From: Sulfurovum sp.
Lineage (GTDB): Bacteria > Campylobacterota > Campylobacteria > Campylobacterales > Sulfurovaceae
Assembly (NCBI GenBank): GCA_003978375.1
Contig: QNZW01000123.1
Span: 1 to 10,944 of the forward strand
Reading direction: 5' to 3'
Length of the DNA stretch: 10,944 nucleotides
Below are positions 7,963 to 10,944 of this stretch, piece after piece. The first letter of the stretch is position 1; every line of letters starts with the position of its first letter. Under the pieces are notes generated by a model, which was not told the DNA's origin, did not search any database, and was given only the letters and a program-made list of their open reading frames with translations. The position numbers were made by a program, and so were the translations under genes.

Positions 7963-9341
7963 AATGACTCCTTTGCTGAGACAATAAGTTTATTGACCTC
8001 TTTTTCATAGGTTTTGGCCAGTGCTTCATCTGTTGATTCAAAGCGTGTCACAAGAACAGGTGTTGTGTTACTGGCTCTAACCAATCCCCAACCCTTATCA
8101 AAATTGATACGCACACCATCCACATCGATAATGTTTTTTATCTTTGGAAAATCCTTTGGAGGATTTTTAAGTAACGCTTTTACTTTATCAATAATAAGAA
8201 ATTTCTCTTCTTCGGTGGTTTCTACTTTGAGCTCTTCTGTGGAAAAGACAGGAGGTAATGCATCTATTTCTGCATCAATATCGATACCATCATGAATAAG
8301 CTCTAGCAGTCTTAATGTGGCATAAATTGCATCATCATAGCCAAAATACCGATGTTTGAAAAATATATGACCTGAGACTTCACAGGCTAAATCAGCATGG
8401 GTCTCTTTCATTTTGACTTTTAAGTTTGAGTGACCCGTCTTATACATAATGGCTTTGGCACCTCGACGCTCTAGCTCATCATACATTACCTGCGAACATT
8501 TGACTTCACCAATGACTGTAGGTTTATCCATTTTCATGGCATAAAGCAATGCCAGTTGATCACCTTTGATGTTGTGCTTATGTGTCAATACTGCTATACG
8601 ATCTGCATCTCCATCATAGGCAAAAGCGATATCTCCATTTTTTGCTAAAGCAGCTTTAACATCTACAAGATTTTTCTCTTCAGAGGGGTCAGGGTGATGG
8701 TTTGGAAAGGTACCATCTGGTTCAAGATAGAGTCCTTCATATGTTAAGTCTAAAGCATCAAATATACGCGTAATCACAGTATCGGCTACACCATTACCTG
8801 CATCAATAACTATTTTTTTATTGAGCCCTTTTAGAGCAGAGAACTCTTTGACCATAAAATCAATATAAGGTGTCTTGATATCAATAGATGTTTTATGTGT
8901 ATTGTCTTCAATCTTTTTGTTTTCATTGGCGATAATTTCATCACCCAAGGCATAGATGTCTGCACCAAAAAAAGGACTTTTATCTAAGGTAATTTTGAAT
9001 CCATTGTACTCACTAGGATTATGTGATCCCGTAATCATCACGGATGCATCAGTCTGTAACCCGTCTATATCAATATAGTTGCTAAAGTAGTTCACAGGCG
9101 TTGCGACCATGCCCATGTCCAATACTTTACATCCTGCTGCATTGAGTCCTGAAGTGAGATAATCTCTTAAAATAGGAGAGTGAGAACGTGCATCATAACC
9201 AATAGCAACCACCTTATCACCTGCAATTTTTTGACCTAAATAGTATCCTATAAGTTTGACACTTTGTTCATTGAGCTCTTGCTCGAAAATACCACGTATA
9301 TCATATTCTCTAAAAATACTTTTTTTTATATTATTTTTCAT
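7959..9341 (-). CDS. manB: Phosphomannomutase/phosphoglucomutase
   Basis: A four-domain alpha-D-phosphohexomutase moving phosphate between C6 and C1 of glucose or mannose. The 460-residue length suits the AlgC/ManB-type bifunctional family. It shows FREYDIRG near the N-terminus (10-17), the phosphoserine loop TGSHNP (104-109, Ser106), the Mg-binding DGDADR (243-248), the sugar-specificity loop EVSGH (321-325, a GEMSGH equivalent) and the C-terminal phosphate-binding RASNTTP (422-428). The start ATG at 9341 abuts the galE stop with no gap. In this operon the phosphoglucomutase activity is what pgi, galU and rfbA need. No mannose-1-phosphate guanylyltransferase is in the window, so the phosphomannomutase role is not supported by context. 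The symbol could equally be algC or pgm. Confidence 0.93.
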   Translation of the reverse strand: MKNNIKKSIFREYDIRGIFEQELNEQSVKLIGYYLGQKIAGDKVVAIGYDARSHSPILRDYLTSGLNAAGCKVLDMGMVATPVNYFSNYIDIDGLQTDASVMITGSHNPSEYNGFKITLDKSPFFGADIYALGDEIIANENKKIEDNTHKTSIDIKTPYIDFMVKEFSALKGLNKKIVIDAGNGVADTVITRIFDALDLTYEGLYLEPDGTFPNHHPDPSEEKNLVDVKAALAKNGDIAFAYDGDADRIAVLTHKHNIKGDQLALLYAMKMDKPTVIGEVKCSQVMYDELERRGAKAIMYKTGHSNLKVKMKETHADLACEVSGHIFFKHRYFGYDDAIYATLRLLELIHDGIDIDAEIDALPPVFSTEELKVETTEEEKFLIIDKVKALLKNPPKDFPKIKNIIDVDGVRINFDKGWGLVRASNTTPVLVTRFESTDEALAKTYEKEVNKLIVSAKESL

Positions 9342-10358
9342 TTACGATCCCTTGTATCCATTTGGATTATTTTGTTGCCACCTCCAGCTGTCTTCACACA
9401 TCTGCACGATATTCTTTTTTGCTTCCCACTGCAATACTTCTTTGGCATAACTTGGGTCAGCATAACATTTTGCTATATCTCCTGCACGTCTTGGTGCGAT
9501 GCAGAAAGGCACCTCTTTGCCTGAAGCTTCTTCAAATGCTTTGACCATATCAAGTACAGAGTAGCCTATGCCTGTGCCTAAATTCACAGTTAAGACTTCT
9601 TCTAATGTATCTATCACTTCTAGTGCTTTAATATGTCCTTCTGCCAAATCAACCACATGAATATAGTCTCTAACACCTGTACCATCATGGGTATCATAGT
9701 CATCTCCAAAAACACCCAAACAACTGAGTTTACCTACAGCAGTTTGTGTAATGTAAGGCATGAGGTTGTTTGGTATTCCATTTGGATCTTCTCCTATGGT
9801 GCCAGATTCATGTGCTCCTATAGGATTGAAGTAACGCAATAAAACAATTTTCCACGCTTTGTCAGAAGTATATAAATCTTGTAACATCTCTTCTATAAAG
9901 AGTTTGGAACGTCCATAAGGATTGGTAGCAGAACATGGAAAAGATTCTGTAATAGGTGTGCTAAGAGGATCACCATAAACGGTAGCCGAAGAGGAGAACA
10001 CGATAGATTTACACCCATATTTTTGCATCACTTCACACAGTACGAGCGTCCCATAAATGTTGTTGTCATAATATCTTAATGGTTGTTCTACAGACTCGCC
10101 TACTGCCTTAAGTCCAGCGAAGTGAATGACAGCATCTATATTGTGTGCTTTAAAAATATTCTCCACGTCTTCTTTGTTGCGTATATCGCCTTTGATTAAA
10201 GGTATCTTTTTTTGAACAATGTTTTCTACTCTAGCAACACTCTCTTTGCTACTGTTTGAAAAGTTATCAAAGATAACAACGTCATAACCAGATTCTATCA
10301 ATAAAATAACAGTGTGTGAGCCAATATACCCAGCACCGCCAGTAACTAAAATTTTCAT
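9342..10358 (-). CDS. galE: UDP-glucose/UDP-hexose 4-epimerase
   Basis: An NAD-dependent extended short-chain dehydrogenase that interconverts UDP-glucose and UDP-galactose. The 338-residue length matches E. coli GalE. It has the NAD-binding GGAGYIG (7-13), SSSATVYG (122-129) with catalytic Ser124, YGRSK (148-152) with catalytic Tyr148 and Lys152, and the UDP-binding PRRAGD (289-294). By my hand alignment, Cys298 (AKCYAD) sits where E. coli has Tyr299; small residues there are known to admit N-acetylated substrates, so it may also work on UDP-GlcNAc. ATG at 10358 is the first gene of the operon; its Shine-Dalgarno (AAAGG about 11 nt upstream) is weak. A promoter with TGCTATAAT lies just ahead. 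Confidence 0.95.
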   Translation of the reverse strand: MKILVTGGAGYIGSHTVILLIESGYDVVIFDNFSNSSKESVARVENIVQKKIPLIKGDIRNKEDVENIFKAHNIDAVIHFAGLKAVGESVEQPLRYYDNNIYGTLVLCEVMQKYGCKSIVFSSSATVYGDPLSTPITESFPCSATNPYGRSKLFIEEMLQDLYTSDKAWKIVLLRYFNPIGAHESGTIGEDPNGIPNNLMPYITQTAVGKLSCLGVFGDDYDTHDGTGVRDYIHVVDLAEGHIKALEVIDTLEEVLTVNLGTGIGYSVLDMVKAFEEASGKEVPFCIAPRRAGDIAKCYADPSYAKEVLQWEAKKNIVQMCEDSWRWQQNNPNGYKGS

Positions 10359-10390
10359 CTATACTTAAACCTTTTCTCTTCCAATTAGGA

Positions 10391-10399
10391 ATTATAGCA
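10391..10399 (-). promoter_or_regulatory. Extended -10 promoter for the galE operon
   Basis: The minus strand reads TGCTATAAT, an exact extended -10 element (TGnTATAAT), placed so that transcription would begin near 10384 and leave a leader of about 25-30 nt before the galE ATG. No good -35 is visible, which the TGn extension compensates for and which is usual in Campylobacterota. It is the best promoter candidate for the whole minus-strand operon. Confidence 0.62.
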
Positions 10400-10469
10400 G
10401 TAAAAACTAAGGATTAATCAGATGAGATATAATTTTTTTCTCTTTTTTAAAGAGGATGAATGGTTTGAG

Positions 10470-10499
10470 TTGTGGTAATAGTGTGTATTAAGTTATGAT
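10470..10499 (+). promoter_or_regulatory. Candidate plus-strand promoter in the divergent spacer
   Basis: TATGAT at 10494-10499 is one mismatch from the -10 consensus, with TTGTGG at 10470-10475 as a poor -35, 18 bp upstream. A start near 10506 would give a leader of about 30 nt to the 19-codon ORF and about 320 nt to the tautomerase gene. Such matches are easy to find in AT-rich DNA, so this is weak support. Another TATAAT occurs at 10428-10433. Confidence 0.27.
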
Positions 10500-10537
10500 T
10501 TGTTAGACTTTCATATTATACATTTAAGGAGCAAAAT

Positions 10538-10597
10538 ATGAAACTTTCTATTTTTACATTTCAATCTACTGTTATGCTTCTTAAATCTTGGCTTTAG
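10538..10597 (+). CDS. Possible 19-residue small ORF or leader peptide
   Basis: ATG at 10538 opens a 19-codon frame (MKLSIFTFQSTVMLLKSWL) ending at TAG 10595-10597. What makes it notable is a perfect AAGGAG at 10526-10531, 6 nt before the ATG, one of the best ribosome-binding sites in the window. The peptide is hydrophobic and could be membrane-associated. No relative is recognised. It lies between the galE promoter region and the inverted repeats ahead of the tautomerase gene, so it may be a leader peptide, a small membrane peptide, the remnant of a lost gene, or chance. The frame beyond the stop shows further stops and no clear continuation of a protein. Confidence 0.35.
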   Translation: MKLSIFTFQSTVMLLKSWL

Positions 10598-10692
10598 CCT
10601 ATTATATATTTCTTTTTTAGCTGATGACTTAACCATCATTTCATTTAATTTATTATTATTTCCTCTTTAACTCATACTGTGGCGTTGTTCTC

Positions 10693-10719
10693 TTTCGTTT
10701 TTTTTAGAAAAAAACGAAA
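10693..10719. repeat. 12-bp T/A-rich perfect palindrome
   Basis: The left arm TTTCGTTTTTTT (10693-10704) and right arm AAAAAAACGAAA (10708-10719) are perfect reverse complements around a 3-nt loop (TAG). It can form a hairpin in RNA from either strand. It is not a standard intrinsic terminator: the stem has only two G:C pairs, and no T-tract follows the stem on either strand (CAAAAAAAGC on the plus side, GAGAAC on the minus side). Confidence 0.75.
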
Positions 10720-10729
10720 CAAAAAAAGC

Positions 10730-10775
10730 GTCTCTCCTCTCAAATCACTCCGTTTTCAAGGGTGTTCGGAGAGAC
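10730..10775 (+). repeat. Nested inverted repeat (8-bp outer stem, 5-bp inner stem)
   Basis: GTCTCTCC (10730-10737) pairs perfectly with GGAGAGAC (10768-10775). Inside it CACTC (10746-10750) can pair with GGGTG (10760-10764) using one G-U pair, leaving a 9-nt loop. Together they form a plausible structured RNA in the untranslated region of the tautomerase gene. No T-tract follows, so it is not a simple terminator. The pairing is seen directly; a regulatory role is inferred. Confidence 0.6.
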
Positions 10776-10780
10776 AAGGG

Positions 10781-10793
10781 CACACTTCGTGTG
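10781..10793 (+). repeat. Small hairpin CACAC/GTGTG
   Basis: CACAC (10781-10785) and GTGTG (10789-10793) flank a TTC loop, 5 nt after the nested inverted repeat and about 35 nt before the tautomerase start. By itself it is short, but its position next to the larger structure suggests it belongs to the same leader or dispersed element. Confidence 0.5.
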
Positions 10794-10828
10794 ATTGATG
10801 GAGGAATTTTCTACGAAAATATAAAAGG

Positions 10829-10944
10829 ATGCCTATGGCACAAATAAAAATATATGGGATAGAGTCCCAACTGAACCCAATTAAAAAGCAGTTATCCGAT
10901 GTGATACACCGTTGCGTAGTGGAGGCGTTGCTCTTTCCTGAAGA
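10829..10944 (+). CDS. Tautomerase-family protein, N-terminal part (window-truncated)
   Basis: The plus-strand frame is open from ATG at 10829 to the window edge (38 complete codons). The protein begins MPMAQIKIYG and continues with a helix (LNPIKKQLSDVIHRCVVEAL), then LFPE. This matches the beta-alpha opening of the 4-oxalocrotonate tautomerase superfamily, whose members use an N-terminal proline as catalytic base after Met removal. The upstream ATG is chosen because it places Pro next to Met, as in the family pattern MPIAQIHI. The alternative ATG at 10835 has a better-spaced AAGGA (10825-10829) but would remove that proline. The substrate is unknown, and it is divergent to the polysaccharide operon with no evident link to it. 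Confidence 0.75.
   Translation, partial: MPMAQIKIYGIESQLNPIKKQLSDVIHRCVVEALLFPE

Larger units (their letters stand above)
10359..10828. other. Divergent intergenic region between galE and the tautomerase gene
   Basis: These 470 bp separate the minus-strand operon from the plus-strand tautomerase gene. The left part carries the galE promoter; the middle carries the 19-codon ORF followed by very AT-rich, stop-rich DNA (10598-10680). The right part (10690-10793) changes character, with three inverted repeats and a higher GC content. No tRNA, known riboswitch, insertion-sequence end or CRISPR repeat is recognised. Confidence 0.8.

Noticed and set aside
10440..10454. CTCTTT/AAAGAG hairpin near the galE promoter, considered as a terminator.
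   Set aside because: No T-tract follows the stem on either strand: the plus side continues GATGAATGG and the minus side gives an A-run. The stem is short and AT-rich.
10511..10639. A 42-codon minus-strand ORF, basic in composition (MMVKSSAKKEIYNRLKPRF and onward), overlapping the 19-codon plus-strand ORF.
   Set aside because: Its AGAGG is about 20 nt away from the ATG pair and better placed for a nearer ATG that stops at once. No family is recognised and the DNA is AT-rich, so chance is the simpler explanation.
10693..10719. The 12-bp palindrome as a bidirectional intrinsic terminator.
   Set aside because: The stem itself contains the T and A runs and neither strand has a trailing T-tract; with only two G:C pairs it would be a poor terminator. 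It is kept as a repeat only.
10798..10824. An 8-codon ORF (MEEFSTKI) just before the tautomerase gene, as a leader peptide.
   Set aside because: It has no Shine-Dalgarno upstream of its ATG (the GGAGG lies inside it), and the length is within chance.
10681..10937. Similar strings GGCGTTGTTCTCTTTC (from 10681) and GGCGTTGCTCTTTC (from 10924), considered as direct repeats.
   Set aside because: The match is short and imperfect, the second copy lies within the tautomerase coding sequence, and nothing suggests an element between them.

Overview
The window reads as part of a surface-polysaccharide (O-antigen/LPS-type) locus from a low-GC Gram-negative bacterium. Three things suggest the Campylobacterota, perhaps near Sulfurovum or Sulfurimonas: AT-rich DNA, a short (404-residue) glucose-6-phosphate isomerase, and tightly packed genes with ATGA/TAATG junctions. 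This placement is from recall of family resemblance, not from a search.

Positions 10358 down to 1 hold eleven genes, all on the minus strand and apparently one operon. In transcription order they are galE, a phosphomannomutase/phosphoglucomutase, pgi, galU, rfbA, rfbC, rfbB, an ABC-2 permease (wzm-like), its ATPase with a C-terminal carbohydrate-binding-like domain (wzt-like), a SAM-dependent methyltransferase, and the start of a gene resembling a small-molecule or sugar kinase, cut by the window edge. Junctions are 4-nt overlaps (mutase/pgi, galU/rfbA, rfbA/rfbC), a 1-nt overlap (wzm/wzt), direct abutments (galE/mutase, rfbB/wzm, methyltransferase/kinase-like) or short gaps (12, 35 and 54 nt). 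A good extended -10 promoter lies just upstream of galE.

The genes form a logical chain. Pgi and the mutase make glucose-1-phosphate from fructose-6-phosphate. GalU and GalE turn it into UDP-glucose and UDP-galactose. RfbA, RfbB and RfbC make dTDP-4-keto-rhamnose; the final reductase RfbD is not in the window. Wzm/Wzt then export a finished lipid-linked glycan. The adjacent methyltransferase plus kinase-like pair looks like a split version of the WbdD chain terminator used by ABC-exported O antigens. This is the most interesting hypothesis here.

Positions 10359-10828 (470 bp) are non-coding apart from a possible 19-codon ORF with a strong Shine-Dalgarno. The second half carries three inverted repeats, including a 12-bp T/A-rich palindrome and a nested stem of 8 plus 5 bp. 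At the right edge a plus-strand tautomerase-family gene begins and runs off the window. No tRNA, rRNA, CRISPR array, insertion sequence or origin was seen.
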